DNA of 64,000 nucleotides from Gemmatimonadota bacterium (lineage in GTDB: Bacteria; Gemmatimonadota; Gemmatimonadetes; Gemmatimonadales; Gemmatimonadaceae), in assembly GCA_040388625.1 (NCBI GenBank), contig JAZKBK010000004.1, positions 248,001 to 312,000 of the forward strand. The letters run 5' to 3'. The position numbers were made by a program, and so were the translations under genes. The notes beneath the pieces are model-generated. The model saw only the letters and a list, made by a program, of their open reading frames with translations, was not told where the DNA came from and did not search any database. Positions 10,056-19,592 of the stretch are shown here, piece by piece (positions within the stretch are counted from its first letter, which is position 1; every line of letters starts with the position of its first letter).

Positions 10056-11002
10056 GCGATCCGAAAGTGATCGTAACCGCGCGGCTCGATTTCCAGGCGC
10101 TTGCCCCGTGACGTTACAACCACGCCGGGCTCGCCATCGGAAATGCTACCGATCGCTGTCAACGGCACGCCGAACCTTTTCCTGAACGCGTCGCAATCGA
10201 GCGGGATTGCGGATGTGAGCAACAGCTCGTACTCCTCCCCGCTCTGCATTGCCGCAACAGGATCGACACCTTCGATCACCGGAACGCGATCGAGGTCCAG
10301 AGTGATTTGCACGTTGCTCGCCGCGGCCACGTGCGCCGCGTCGGCAAGCAACCCATCGGATATATCGATTGCGGCCCGCGCACCACGTCCCGCTGCCCAG
10401 AGCGCTTCGCGCAAACGGGCATGAGGATTCACGAACCGATCACGCCACGATGCAAGCATCGGAGTTCCATCGATCAACGCACGCACAGTAGCGGCGGGAC
10501 CGCCGAACACGCCGGTCACATACACGTGGTGCCCTGCACGTGCCGCATCGCGCCGCAACGGGTCGCGCGTGTTCCCGAACGCGGTGATGGTGAGTGACAG
10601 AACCGCACTCCGCACGGTATCTCCGCCAAAGATCCGCACACCGGCGGCAACTGCAGCGCGCGCAATACCGTCGCCGAGTGCATCCAGATTCTCCCGCGAT
10701 TCCGGCGGCGTTGCAAGCGCGATGAGAATTCCCATGCCGCTCGCTCCCATGGCCGCAAGATCGCTTATCGCGGCGGTAGTGGCGCGATAGCCGATCTCGT
10801 CCAGCGTCAACCAGTCCCGGCGAAAGTGAACGTTGTCCACGGCGGTATCCGTGGTCATCGCGAGCATGTTGTCGCGCGGAATGTGTATCAGTGCAGCGTC
10901 ATCGCCGATACCCGCCGCGAGCGAACCGAATCTGCGAATCAACCGCCGGATGAATCTGAACTCGTCTCCCGGCCCAAACGCAATCTCGCCGCCGTGCGTC
11001 AC
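10052..11002 (-). CDS. thiL: Thiamine-monophosphate kinase
   Basis: 316 residues from a GTG at 11002 that overlaps the nnr stop (GTGA). The frame extends about 59 codons further upstream inside nnr, but that part is Arg/Ala/Gly shadow sequence. Motifs of ThiL are clear: GPGDEFRFI, GIGDDAALI, TTDTAVDNVHF, the dimer-interface ATTAAISDLAAMGA, FGGDTVRS, and AIDISDGLLADAAH. It phosphorylates thiamine phosphate to thiamine diphosphate with ATP. No other thi gene is in the window. Confidence 0.93.
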
Positions 11003-12492
11003 GAAAGCCCGGGCAGCGACGCAAGAACCGGATACCGGGGCAGCGCGCTGTCGACCGGCCAGGCCAGCGGCAAATGGTCCAGCACATCCGTCAGGCGATA
11101 GCCGCGCACCCCCGGCGTGAGCTCGGCGGCGCGCCCGTGCACCCATGCACCGCACGCCGCCGCAATTCCCGGCGCACATCCCTGAGCAAGCAACGTCACG
11201 ACGATCCCACCGAGCGCGTCACCGCTGCCGCCCGTCGCGAGCGCCGCCGTTCCGGCTGCAATCACGTATCGCGTGCCGTCAGGACTAGACACGACGGTCG
11301 GCGTTCCCTTGAGCAGGACCGTCGCATCAAGTTTCCTTGATACGTCAAGTCCGATGTCGAAGCGATTGTCGGTCACGTACTTCACGTCCCGGCCTGTCAG
11401 ACGCGACAGCTCACCGGGGTGCGGCGTGACGATCGCCGGTCGTCCGCTCAACACTTCGCGCAGTGCGTCGAGGTCGTCGGCATATGCGCTGAGCGCGCCG
11501 GCATCGACCACGACAGGACCGCGCCAGTCTCTCATGACGCCGCGAATGAAGTCCCGCGTGCCGGCGTCAGTGCCAAGCCCGGGACCGATGAGCACCGCAT
11601 CGGCCCAATGCTGAATTGTCGACGACGCGTTCGCGAGCGGCGCAACCAGCGCTTCGGGGATACGGGTGTGCATCGGGGCCACGTTGCCGGCGGCAGTGCA
11701 CACCTGAACCAGCCCGACACCGCTTCTGAGCGCACCGGTCGCCGCCATGATCGCGGCACCGCCCATGTTGTCGCCGCCCGCAACCACGGCGACGCTCTTG
11801 CGTGTTCCCTTGTGTGCATCGGGCGCAATGCGCGGAACGTTGTCGTGCACGAACGCGGCGTCGACGAGCATCGGAAGAGTGGCTGGCAACGCGCCAAGAC
11901 CGATGTCGACTACGACAATCTCGCCGCACGCCGCGCGCGAGATGAGGGTCCCGCGCTTGCAACTGCCGAAGCTGATAGTGAGGTCAGCAACCACGCTATC
12001 ACTCCCCGCACCGTGCGTGCCGTTGACACCTGTCGGTACGTCGAGTGCGACCACGGCCGACCCGTTATCCCGGGCGTGTTCAATCTCGCGTGCCGCGTCC
12101 AGAATCGCGCCGCGAAGTTCGCCGGAGCCGCCGGTGCCCAGCATCGCGTCGACCACGACGCCGCACGAGAGGGGAGCAGTACTGATGAGTCCGCTCGCCT
12201 GCGCGCGCTCCGCTATCGCGTCGGGCGTCCGCGCCTGCACGACCTCACGCACGGTCACCTTCACTCCAACGGCGGAGAGCGCTGATGCGACAGCCCAGCC
12301 GTCGCCGCCGTTGTTACCGGGACCGGTGAGTACAGTTGCACCTCGCCGCAGCTGATCGGGATATCTGGCGCAGATTACGGATGCTGCATTGAACGCAGCT
12401 GCGCGCATGAGTGCACGCGACGGGATACCTCCCGCTATCGCAGCCGCATCCAGGGCGACTGATTCTTCAACATCTACGACGCGAACCGGCAT
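10999..12492 (-). CDS. nnr: Bifunctional NAD(P)HX epimerase/dehydratase
   Basis: A 497-residue fusion that repairs hydrated NAD(P)H. The N-terminal half (about 1-210) is the YjeF-N epimerase with GPGNNGGDGWAVA and the later DAMLGTGGSGELRG; the C-terminal half (about 230-480) is the ADP-dependent dehydratase with GPGLGTD, VVDAGALSAY, VTPHPGELSRL, VLLKGTPTVV and the signature ATGGSGDALGGIV. The thiL start overlaps its stop, and the Minf_1886 gene ends 18 bases upstream. Confidence 0.95.
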   Translation of the reverse strand: MPVRVVDVEESVALDAAAIAGGIPSRALMRAAAFNAASVICARYPDQLRRGATVLTGPGNNGGDGWAVASALSAVGVKVTVREVVQARTPDAIAERAQASGLISTAPLSCGVVVDAMLGTGGSGELRGAILDAAREIEHARDNGSAVVALDVPTGVNGTHGAGSDSVVADLTISFGSCKRGTLISRAACGEIVVVDIGLGALPATLPMLVDAAFVHDNVPRIAPDAHKGTRKSVAVVAGGDNMGGAAIMAATGALRSGVGLVQVCTAAGNVAPMHTRIPEALVAPLANASSTIQHWADAVLIGPGLGTDAGTRDFIRGVMRDWRGPVVVDAGALSAYADDLDALREVLSGRPAIVTPHPGELSRLTGRDVKYVTDNRFDIGLDVSRKLDATVLLKGTPTVVSSPDGTRYVIAAGTAALATGGSGDALGGIVVTLLAQGCAPGIAAACGAWVHGRAAELTPGVRGYRLTDVLDHLPLAWPVDSALPRYPVLASLPGLS

Positions 12493-12510
12493 TGATTCGT
12501 CGGACGCGGG

Positions 12511-12897
12511 TCAGACAAGCGCCTTGCCGTTCCACGGATAGCGACGCTCGAAGGCCTCGACAAAATCGTACACGTCGCTGAACTGGTCGCGCGTATCGGT
12601 GGGCTGACTCGCGAGAAACCCCAGATCCACCAACGTGAATACGACCGATCCAATGTCGTCCGTGGAGGCCATACCCCATCGCTCGAGCACCACACGCGCC
12701 ATGATTCCGTACCGGTCGATCGCGAGATCGCGGCATGCAATCGCAAGCTCCCTTCCCGTAATGTGACGTCGTACCTGCAACTGCGCCTGAGAATATTCCA
12801 GCGCGGCGAGCACGAACAGGTACGCGCCTTCCTCATACCTCGATTCGCGTTGCCGAATCTGCTCCATCACTCCATCGCGAAACGCGAGATCCGCCAT
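12511..12897 (-). CDS. Minf_1886 family protein
   Basis: A 128-residue small protein resembling the Minf_1886 family of uncharacterised proteins common in Acidobacteria, Planctomycetes and relatives. Recognisable blocks: RYEEGAYLFVLAALEYSQ, HITGRELAIACRDLAIDRYG, ARVVLERWGM, GSVVFTLVDLGFL and DFVEAFERRYPW. No catalytic motif or membrane segment is visible. The ATG overlaps the glyA stop by one base, so it is translated together with glyA. Function unknown. Confidence 0.8.
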   Translation of the reverse strand: MADLAFRDGVMEQIRQRESRYEEGAYLFVLAALEYSQAQLQVRRHITGRELAIACRDLAIDRYGIMARVVLERWGMASTDDIGSVVFTLVDLGFLASQPTDTRDQFSDVYDFVEAFERRYPWNGKALV

Positions 12898-14189
12898 CAG
12901 GCGTCATCCCTTTCGGCAAAGCTTCCCGGATACAACGGGAAGCGATCCGTGAGCGCGCGAACTTCTGCCCGAACTTCGCTCGACACCGTGGCATCTTCCG
13001 GTGCCTTCGCGACGCGATCGATCAGCCCCGCGATCTGACGCATTTCGGCCTCGCGCATTCCGCGCGTCGTGACCGCCGGCGTTCCGATGCGGATTCCGCT
13101 CGTCACGAATGGCGACTGCGTTTCCTTGGGAACGGTGTTCTTGTTGACGGTGATCGCGGCGCGATCCAGTGCCTGCTCCAGCACCTTGCCGGTCAGCCCG
13201 CGATTGCGCAGATCGACCAGCATGAGGTGCGTGTCTGTGCCACCGGACACAATGTCCATGCCGCGATCCGCGAGCGCGCCGGCGAGTGTCTGCGCATTCG
13301 CGATGATCTGCGCGCAGTACGTCCTGAATGAAGGATCCAGAGCTTCCTTGAGCGCAACCGCCTTCGCGGCTATGACGTGCTCGAGCGGGCCGCCCTGTGT
13401 TCCCGGGAACATCGCCTTGTCGATCGCCTTCGCGTGCTCTGCCTTGCACAGAATGAGACCCCCGCGCGGACCGCGCAGCGTCTTGTGCGTCGTCGTAGTG
13501 ACGGCGTCCGCGTATGGAACCGGCGACGGATGCAGCCCAGTTGCGACAAGCCCGGCAATGTGCGCCATGTCGACGAACAGCTTCGCCCCGACCTCCTGCG
13601 CGATGTCAGCGAATGCGGCGAAATCGATTGTACGCGCATACGCGCTCGCACCAGCGATGATCATCTTCGGACGGCGCTCGCGCGCAATCGAGCGAAGCAT
13701 GTCGTAATCGATGTAACCGGCGTCGTTCACACCATAGTGAATCGCGTTGTACAACAGACCCGAGAAATTGACCGGCGATCCGTGCGTGAGATGGCCGCCC
13801 TGCGACAGATCCAGGCCCAGTACCAGGTCGCCCGGCTTGAGGAAGGCGAGATACACCGCGGCGTTTGCCTGTGCGCCCGAGTGCGGCTGCACGTTCGCGT
13901 GCTCGGCGTCGAACAGTTTTTTTGCGCGGTCGATCGCGATCTGCTCGACGCGATCCACCACTTCGCAGCCGCCGTAGTAGCGCTTGCCGGGAAGCCCTTC
14001 GGCGTACTTGTTGGTAAGCGGAGTTCCCATCGCCTGCAGGACTGCGAGCGAAACAAAGTTCTCGCTCGCAATGAGCTCGAGACCGTGCCGCTGGCGCTCG
14101 GTCTCTTCGATGATCAGACGTGCGATGTCCGGATCGAAGTCCCAGACCGCACTCAGCTCGCCGGTTGCCGGCATGGTGGATACGCTCAT
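12897..14189 (-). CDS. glyA: Serine hydroxymethyltransferase
   Basis: A 430-residue PLP enzyme that interconverts serine and glycine with tetrahydrofolate. Motifs: [50 protein letters not shown], and the PLP-lysine block [14 protein letters not shown] chose the ATG at 14189 ([11 protein letters not shown]); the longer frame adds 22 residues absent from the family. The upstream gap of 111 bases to the leucine dehydrogenase gene holds no gene and may carry a separate promoter. Confidence 0.97.
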   Translation of the reverse strand: MSVSTMPATGELSAVWDFDPDIARLIIEETERQRHGLELIASENFVSLAVLQAMGTPLTNKYAEGLPGKRYYGGCEVVDRVEQIAIDRAKKLFDAEHANVQPHSGAQANAAVYLAFLKPGDLVLGLDLSQGGHLTHGSPVNFSGLLYNAIHYGVNDAGYIDYDMLRSIARERRPKMIIAGASAYARTIDFAAFADIAQEVGAKLFVDMAHIAGLVATGLHPSPVPYADAVTTTTHKTLRGPRGGLILCKAEHAKAIDKAMFPGTQGGPLEHVIAAKAVALKEALDPSFRTYCAQIIANAQTLAGALADRGMDIVSGGTDTHLMLVDLRNRGLTGKVLEQALDRAAITVNKNTVPKETQSPFVTSGIRIGTPAVTTRGMREAEMRQIAGLIDRVAKAPEDATVSSEVRAEVRALTDRFPLYPGSFAERDDA

Positions 14190-14300
14190 CTCAACTACAC
14201 CCTCTGGAAAACGGACGGAACAGCTCGCCGTGCCAGCGTGGACCGGGTGATCCACGCTGGCGGACGAGAATATCGAGCCACACCTGCCTACGCTACGACT

Positions 14301-15374
14301 TCACGACTTGCGCGGCCACTGTGGCCACGTGCGCATCATTGAATTTACAGCCTGTAGCCGCCGCTCGGCGAGCCTGTCGGCCGCGCGATACGTCGGGATC
14401 CCATCCGTACGGGCGATCTCGAAGACGCCGAGTATGGTGTCATAGATCTCGTCGGCCTTGCGGAAGGAGCGCTTGGCGTCCCAACCGGCCAGCTCGCTGT
14501 ACACGTTGATCACGCCGCCAGCGTTCGCAACGTAGTCGGGCGCGTACAGAATGCCACGCTCCTGCAGCATGTCGCCGTGACGCTCTTCCAGCAGCTGATT
14601 GTTGGCGGCTCCGGAAACGACCTCGACCTTGAGCTTGGGAATGGTCGCATCGTTGATGATTCCGCCGAGCGCGCAGGGTGCGAAGATGTCTGCCTCGACC
14701 GAATAAATCGCATCGCCTTCGACTGCGGTTGCGTTGGTCTCAGCCAACACCCATGCCACACGATCCGGATCGATGTCGGAGACGATCACCTTCGCGCCCG
14801 CCTTGTCCAGAGCCTTCGCGAGGTGACGGCCGACGTTGCCGCAACCCTGAATGCTGACCGTCTTCCCTTCCAGATCGTCCGAATCCCAGCGATACATCGC
14901 GGACGCCTGAATTGCGCGAAATACGCCGTGTGCTGTAACGGGCGATGGATCCCCTGACTTGCCAGCCAGCCCCGCGACATAGTCCGTCTCCATGTGGACG
15001 AAGTCCATGTCGGACGTGCTCGTGCCGACGTCTTCGGCGGTCACGTAACGGCCGCCGAGGCTCTCGACGAACCGTCCGTGTGCACGGAAGATCATCTCGC
15101 GGCGCGAGGTGCGATTGTCACCGATGATGACCGACTTGCCCCCACCGAGGTTGAGGCCGGCAACGGCGTTCTTGTAGGTCATGCCGCGCGCGAGGCGCAG
15201 GGCGTCGGTTATCGCCTCCTCGTCGCTCGCGTAGCTCCAGAAGCGAGTGCCACCGAGTGCGGGGCCCAGCGTCGTGTTGTGGATCGCGATGATGCCGCGA
15301 TATCCGGACGACGGATCCGAGCACACGACCAACTGCTCATGGCCCATTTCAGCGATTGTGTCGAACAGCTTCAT
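14301..15374 (-). CDS. Leucine dehydrogenase (Glu/Leu/Phe/Val dehydrogenase family)
   Basis: A 357-residue NAD-dependent amino-acid dehydrogenase. The ATG at 15374 overlaps the stop of the acyl-CoA dehydrogenase by four bases. Visible motifs: the substrate loop GPALGGTRF, the catalytic Lys region ARGMTYKNAVAGLNLGGGKSVI, the Rossmann motif IQGCGNVGRHLA, and APCALGGIIND. Length and sequence fit leucine dehydrogenase more than glutamate dehydrogenase (about 410-450 aa). It deaminates branched-chain amino acids to keto acids, which suits the acyl-CoA enzymes next to it. Phenylalanine or valine as main substrate is possible. Confidence 0.9.
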   Translation of the reverse strand: MKLFDTIAEMGHEQLVVCSDPSSGYRGIIAIHNTTLGPALGGTRFWSYASDEEAITDALRLARGMTYKNAVAGLNLGGGKSVIIGDNRTSRREMIFRAHGRFVESLGGRYVTAEDVGTSTSDMDFVHMETDYVAGLAGKSGDPSPVTAHGVFRAIQASAMYRWDSDDLEGKTVSIQGCGNVGRHLAKALDKAGAKVIVSDIDPDRVAWVLAETNATAVEGDAIYSVEADIFAPCALGGIINDATIPKLKVEVVSGAANNQLLEERHGDMLQERGILYAPDYVANAGGVINVYSELAGWDAKRSFRKADEIYDTILGVFEIARTDGIPTYRAADRLAERRLQAVNSMMRTWPQWPRKS

Positions 15375-16528
15375 GCGTAAAGCTCCCGTGCTATGACGAT
15401 GCGTTGAATTTCCGACGTGCCTTCGTAGATCTCCGTGATCTTCGCGTCGCGGAACAGTTTTTCCACCGGATAGTCCTTGACGTAACCATAACCGCCAAAG
15501 ACCTGAATCGCCTCGGTGGTGACCCACATGGCCGTTTCGCTCGCGAAGAGCTTGGCCATTGACGCGGCCTGCTTTGCGCTCGATGCATTCGCATCCTTGG
15601 CGCGCGCAGCCGCGTAGAGTAGCGCGCGCGCTGCCGAGATGCGCGTCGCCATGTTGGACAACTTGAACTGAATCGCCTGAAAGTCCTTGATGGGTTCACC
15701 GAACTGCCGGCGCTCGGACGCGTATGCAACTGCAGCTTCGAACGCTGCACGTGCTATCCCGAGTGCCTGGGCCGCGATTCCGAGTCGTCCTGCGTTGAGA
15801 GAGCGCATTGCGTAAACGTAGCCCATCGATGGATCGCCGAGCAGATTCGCGCTCGGGACACGCAGTCCGTCCAGAACGAGCTGGACTGTCGGCGAGGCGC
15901 GGAGACCCATCTTGTCTTCCTTCTTGCCCACGTGAAATCCGGGCATGTCAGGTGTCACGATGAACGCCCCGATTCCGCGGCCGCCTTTCCGGTTGTCGGC
16001 CGTGTCCGTGCGCGCCTGAACGAGAATCACGTCGGCATATGGCCCGCTCGTGACCCACGCCTTGGTTCCGTTGAGAATCCACTCATCGCCGTCGCGAGCG
16101 GCTTGAGTGGAGAGTGCGGCGGCGTCCGACCCCGCCTCCGGCTCAGAAAGTGCGAATGCGCCGAGCAGCTCGCCGCGCGCCATCGGCTTTAGGAATCGCT
16201 GCTTCTGCTCCTCACTCCCGAAACTCGACAGCATCTGCGTGGGAAGTGAGTTGTGAACACTCATCATTACCGCGACCGATGCGTCCGCAGCGGCGATCTC
16301 TTCGAGTGCCACGAGATATGTAACCGTGTCGAGCGCGAGTCCATCGTATTCCTCGGCGGTCAACATGCCGAGGAATCCGAGATCACCCAGTTTTTTTACG
16401 AGCGTCGGCTCGAAGTACGAATCGGCGTCCCACTGTTTGGAGTACGGGACGATCTCCGCTGCGGCGAAGTCGCGCGCTACGCGCTGTATCTCGCGCTGTT
16501 CTTCGGTCAGCGGAAAGAGATCAAGCAT
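15371..16528 (-). CDS. Acyl-CoA dehydrogenase (short/branched-chain type)
   Basis: A 385-residue FAD flavoenzyme with the full family plan: N-terminal helices, the flavin-binding block [13 protein letters not shown], then [17 protein letters not shown], and the C-terminal [18 protein letters not shown] with the catalytic Glu in [14 protein letters not shown]. This position of the Glu is that of short-chain and isobutyryl/2-methylbutyryl dehydrogenases, so branched-chain acyl-CoA from leucine, valine or isoleucine is a likely substrate (inference from the adjoining leucine dehydrogenase). It overlaps the upstream 3-hydroxyacyl-CoA dehydrogenase by 8 bases. Confidence 0.95.
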   Translation of the reverse strand: MLDLFPLTEEQREIQRVARDFAAAEIVPYSKQWDADSYFEPTLVKKLGDLGFLGMLTAEEYDGLALDTVTYLVALEEIAAADASVAVMMSVHNSLPTQMLSSFGSEEQKQRFLKPMARGELLGAFALSEPEAGSDAAALSTQAARDGDEWILNGTKAWVTSGPYADVILVQARTDTADNRKGGRGIGAFIVTPDMPGFHVGKKEDKMGLRASPTVQLVLDGLRVPSANLLGDPSMGYVYAMRSLNAGRLGIAAQALGIARAAFEAAVAYASERRQFGEPIKDFQAIQFKLSNMATRISAARALLYAAARAKDANASSAKQAASMAKLFASETAMWVTTEAIQVFGGYGYVKDYPVEKLFRDAKITEIYEGTSEIQRIVIARELYA

Positions 16529-17369
16529 ACTTGTAGAATCCGCGTCCTGTCTTGCGTCCCAGCCAGCCGGCCGCGACGTACTTCTTCAGCAGAGGACAGG
16601 GGCGATACTTTGGATCGCCAAGTCCGTCGTGCATGACCTCCAGGATCGCGACACAGGTATCGAGTCCTATGAAGTCAGCGAGGGTGAGTGGGCCCATGGG
16701 ATGATTCATTCCGAGCTGCATCACCGTGTCGATAGCTTCCGGCGTGCCCACACCCTCCATCACGCAATACACAGCCTCGTTGATCATGGGCATGAGGATG
16801 CGATTCGCGACGAAGCCGGGATAATCGCTCACCTCGACCGGCGTCTTGCCGAGCGCGCTGGCAAGTGAGACGACCTTCGCCGTGGTCTCGTCCGACGTCG
16901 CGAGACCGCGAATGATCTCGACCAGCTTCATCACCGGGACCGGATTCATGAAGTGCATCCCGACGACCTTTTCCGGACGCGCGGTCTTCGCCGCAATCTC
17001 CGTTATGGAGATGGAGCTCGTGTTGGTCGCGAGAATTGCGTCTGGTTTTGCGAGCTTGTCGAGATCGGTGAAGATCTTGTACTTGAGCGCGACATTCTCT
17101 GTCGCCGCCTCCACGATCAGCGACGCGTCACTCGCAGCCGCGAGGTCGGTCGCGAGCGTGACATTCGACAACGTCGCATCCTTCGCGGCCTGGTCGATGG
17201 TTCCCTTCTTCAGCTGGCGGTCGAGATTCTTCTCGATCGTGGCTTTGCCGCGATCGAGCGCGCTCTGCGCCACGTCGATCATCGTGACGGGGAACGAGGC
17301 CGCGGCAAAGACGTGCGCGATCCCGTTACCCATCTGACCAGCGCCGATTACGGCGATCTTCTCACTCAT
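16521..17369 (-). CDS. 3-hydroxybutyryl-CoA dehydrogenase
   Basis: A 282-residue protein with an NAD-binding Rossmann fold at the N-terminus ([18 protein letters not shown]) and the C-terminal 3-hydroxyacyl-CoA dehydrogenase domain (about 185-282). The block [17 protein letters not shown] carries the catalytic His; [20 protein letters not shown] follows. Single-function enzymes of this size oxidise short-chain 3-hydroxyacyl-CoA. Together with the thiolase and acyl-CoA dehydrogenase it supplies three of four beta-oxidation steps; an enoyl-CoA hydratase is not in the window. Confidence 0.94.
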   Translation of the reverse strand: MSEKIAVIGAGQMGNGIAHVFAAASFPVTMIDVAQSALDRGKATIEKNLDRQLKKGTIDQAAKDATLSNVTLATDLAAASDASLIVEAATENVALKYKIFTDLDKLAKPDAILATNTSSISITEIAAKTARPEKVVGMHFMNPVPVMKLVEIIRGLATSDETTAKVVSLASALGKTPVEVSDYPGFVANRILMPMINEAVYCVMEGVGTPEAIDTVMQLGMNHPMGPLTLADFIGLDTCVAILEVMHDGLGDPKYRPCPLLKKYVAAGWLGRKTGRGFYKYA

Positions 17370-17399
17370 TTACATGATCCTCTTGCAGTTCGATCCGAT

Positions 17400-17426
17400 C
17401 GTCATTCCCGCGAACGCGGGGATGCA
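17400..17426. repeat. Dispersed short palindromic repeat, degraded copy
   Basis: CGTCATTCCCGCGAACGCGG followed by GGATGCA lies between the CPBP and 3-hydroxybutyryl-CoA dehydrogenase genes. A second relative lies at 51444-51471. Both match the widely seen intergenic palindrome type CGTCATTCCCGCGAAAGCGG. Possible transcript-stability or nucleoid element. Confidence 0.7.
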
Positions 17427-17428
17427 TT

Positions 17429-18313
17429 TTAGCGATTCTGAAGCGCTTCACTCTGCAAGCGCTCGCGATACCGTCCGTGCAGGTAGAACAGAAATACGAA
17501 CATCCCCAATGCGGCCGCCACCCCGCCTTCCGGGCCCCATGATCCTCCGGTGAGCCAGTCCGGTCCGTTGTCTATCACGTGATAGTTCGGCGCGGTCACG
17601 CCCAGACCGCTCACCGCAGTGTGAAGACCCGCAGCCATGGTCAGGTTCCACGCGAAGTGAGCCATCCATGCGGCGTACAGGCTCTCCGTGACCAGCAGTA
17701 TCGTACCAAGAAAAAATCCCGCGATGATCACCGCCGTGATCGACTCGGGATCTGCACCGGGATTGCGAAGATGTAACAGTCCGAATGCAATACTCGTCGC
17801 GACGAGCGTCGTTTTCCATCCGACCGTCTCGCGCAACACCGCGAATATGTAGCCACGCATCAACAGCTCTTCGGCCGCGGCAGCAGGAAGAAGAAAGAGC
17901 GCCATCTGCGCCGCTGCTACGGCCCAGTTCCCTTCGGGAGCTGGAACGATCCGCAGCTCGTGCATGGCCAGCAACACGACGCACGGAGCACCGATCGCGA
18001 TCATTCCCATGAGAAAGCCACTGGTCAGCAACGCAGGCTGGGACGACGAACGTCCGAAGCGCACGAAATTCCAGTCGGCACCATCCACCCACCGCAGCGA
18101 TACGAACGTTGCGACGAGAATCGCCAGGAAATCGATCCAGTAATACAGGATCGTGCGCACGCTCGCGAACGCGGCTCCCTGTAATCCCTGTGCGAGCGCC
18201 GCGGCGACCAGCGTCACCGCGACCCACACGATCAGGAAGATGAGAATGCGCCACGGAGCGCGAAGCTTTCGTTCTGACTGAGAAGCAAATACGAGAGATC
18301 GCGCGTCCAACAA
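17429..18313 (-). CDS. CPBP family intramembrane glutamic protease (first copy)
   Basis: A 294-residue polytopic membrane protein with about seven to eight hydrophobic segments. The CAAX-protease/bacteriocin-processing motifs are present: EELLMRG (EExxxR) near residue 145, FGLLHLRNPG with the second-motif His, and HFAWNLT with the third His/Asn. Such proteases cleave within membranes; substrates in most bacteria are unknown. The proposed TTG start follows the thiolase stop directly. A later in-frame start is possible, but the N-terminal Arg/Lys-rich segment before the first membrane helix looks natural. A second family member lies at 35164-36036. Confidence 0.88.
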   Translation of the reverse strand: MLDARSLVFASQSERKLRAPWRILIFLIVWVAVTLVAAALAQGLQGAAFASVRTILYYWIDFLAILVATFVSLRWVDGADWNFVRFGRSSSQPALLTSGFLMGMIAIGAPCVVLLAMHELRIVPAPEGNWAVAAAQMALFLLPAAAAEELLMRGYIFAVLRETVGWKTTLVATSIAFGLLHLRNPGADPESITAVIIAGFFLGTILLVTESLYAAWMAHFAWNLTMAAGLHTAVSGLGVTAPNYHVIDNGPDWLTGGSWGPEGGVAAALGMFVFLFYLHGRYRERLQSEALQNR

Positions 18314-19522
18314 TCAGCTCGGCCGCTCTACGCTCATTGCGACGGCGTTCCCACCGCCGAGGCATAACGTCGCGAGCCCAGTTCGCTTGCCGCGATCCTT
18401 GAGCGCGTAGAGAAGCGTCGTGAGAATTCGCGCACCGCTCGCGCCGAGTGGATGGCCCAGTGCAATGGCACCGCCGTTCACGTTGACGCGCGCGGTGTCC
18501 CAGGCCAGCCCGCGAGCATCCGCGATCGACTGGGACGCGAACGCCTCGTTCGCTTCGATCAGATCGTAGTCACCGATCTTCGCACCCGTCTTCGCCATCA
18601 GCTTCTCGACAGCGACGATCGGCGCGAAGAATAGATCCTGCGGCTCGCCACCGCCGGTCGCGTAACCCGTGATGCGTGCAAGGATCTCGAGCTTGTGATC
18701 GATCGCGAACTGCTCGCTCACAACGACCACCGCGGCGGCACCATCGTTCAGCGTCGACGCGTTACCCGCAGTCACGGTCAGCTCTTGACTCTTGTCCTTG
18801 CCGGGAAATGCAGGACGCAGCTTCGCGAGCGATTCGACAGTGGTGTCCTTGCGCGGGCCCTCGTCCGTATCGATGGTCGTGGTCCCCTTTCGCCCCGCGA
18901 TCTCGACCGGAACGATCTCGGCCTTGAACTTCCCAGCCTCGATCGCAGCGACCGCTTTGGAGTGCGACAGCGCCGCGAACACGTCCTGATCCTCGCGCGT
19001 CGCGTTTGCCTTGCGGGCGGTGTAATCCGCGTGGCTGCCCATGTGCACATCGCAGAACGAGCACCACAGACCGTCCTTTATCAATCCATCGACCATCGTC
19101 TGATCGCCGAACTTCACACCGCCGCGGTATCCGCTCACATAGTAAGGCGTGTTGGACATCGACTCCATTCCGCCCGCAACGACGACTTGCTCGTCGCCGG
19201 CCTTGATCGACGCGGCCGCGAGCATCACCGCCTCGAGGCCCGATCCGCATACCTTGTTGACGGTGAGCGCCGATACGGTCCCGGGGAGCCCCGCCTTGAG
19301 CGCTGCCTGTCGCGCCGGTGCCTGACCGACTCCGGCTTGAAGGACGTTGCCCATGATCACGTTCCCAACGTCCGCGGGTGAAACGCCCGCTCGGGAAAGG
19401 GCGGCACGTATGGCGATCGCGCCGAGTTCCGTGGCTGAAAGTGGTGCAAGGCCGCCCAGGTAACGCCCGATGGGCGTCCTGGCGGCCGATACGATTACTG
19501 GTTGCCGGCTGAGGTCTGACAT
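18314..19522 (-). CDS. Acetyl-CoA C-acetyltransferase (thiolase)
   Basis: A 402-residue thiolase. The acyl-accepting Cys is in NKVCGSGLEAV, GGMESMSNTPY is family-specific, the catalytic His is in GHPLGASGARI and the second Cys in LATLCLGGGNAVA. The chosen ATG (MSDLSRQPVIVSAARTPIG) removes 14 unlikely residues of the longer frame. It condenses or cleaves acetoacetyl-CoA and closes the short-chain acyl-CoA degradation set encoded downstream. thrS ends upstream; a separate promoter in the 70-base gap is plausible. Confidence 0.95.
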   Translation of the reverse strand: MSDLSRQPVIVSAARTPIGRYLGGLAPLSATELGAIAIRAALSRAGVSPADVGNVIMGNVLQAGVGQAPARQAALKAGLPGTVSALTVNKVCGSGLEAVMLAAASIKAGDEQVVVAGGMESMSNTPYYVSGYRGGVKFGDQTMVDGLIKDGLWCSFCDVHMGSHADYTARKANATREDQDVFAALSHSKAVAAIEAGKFKAEIVPVEIAGRKGTTTIDTDEGPRKDTTVESLAKLRPAFPGKDKSQELTVTAGNASTLNDGAAAVVVVSEQFAIDHKLEILARITGYATGGGEPQDLFFAPIVAVEKLMAKTGAKIGDYDLIEANEAFASQSIADARGLAWDTARVNVNGGAIALGHPLGASGARILTTLLYALKDRGKRTGLATLCLGGGNAVAMSVERPS

Positions 19523-19592
19523 GGGTGGAAAGCTAATCGGAACGCTCCGAATTTTCCCCCACAACGCGCGCCGGTGCCGCGAACGCGCAAAA

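Noticed and set aside
11003-11179. An N-terminal extension of thiL
   Set aside because: It overlaps nnr by 60 codons and is shadow sequence; the GTG at 11002 gives the normal ThiL N-terminus.
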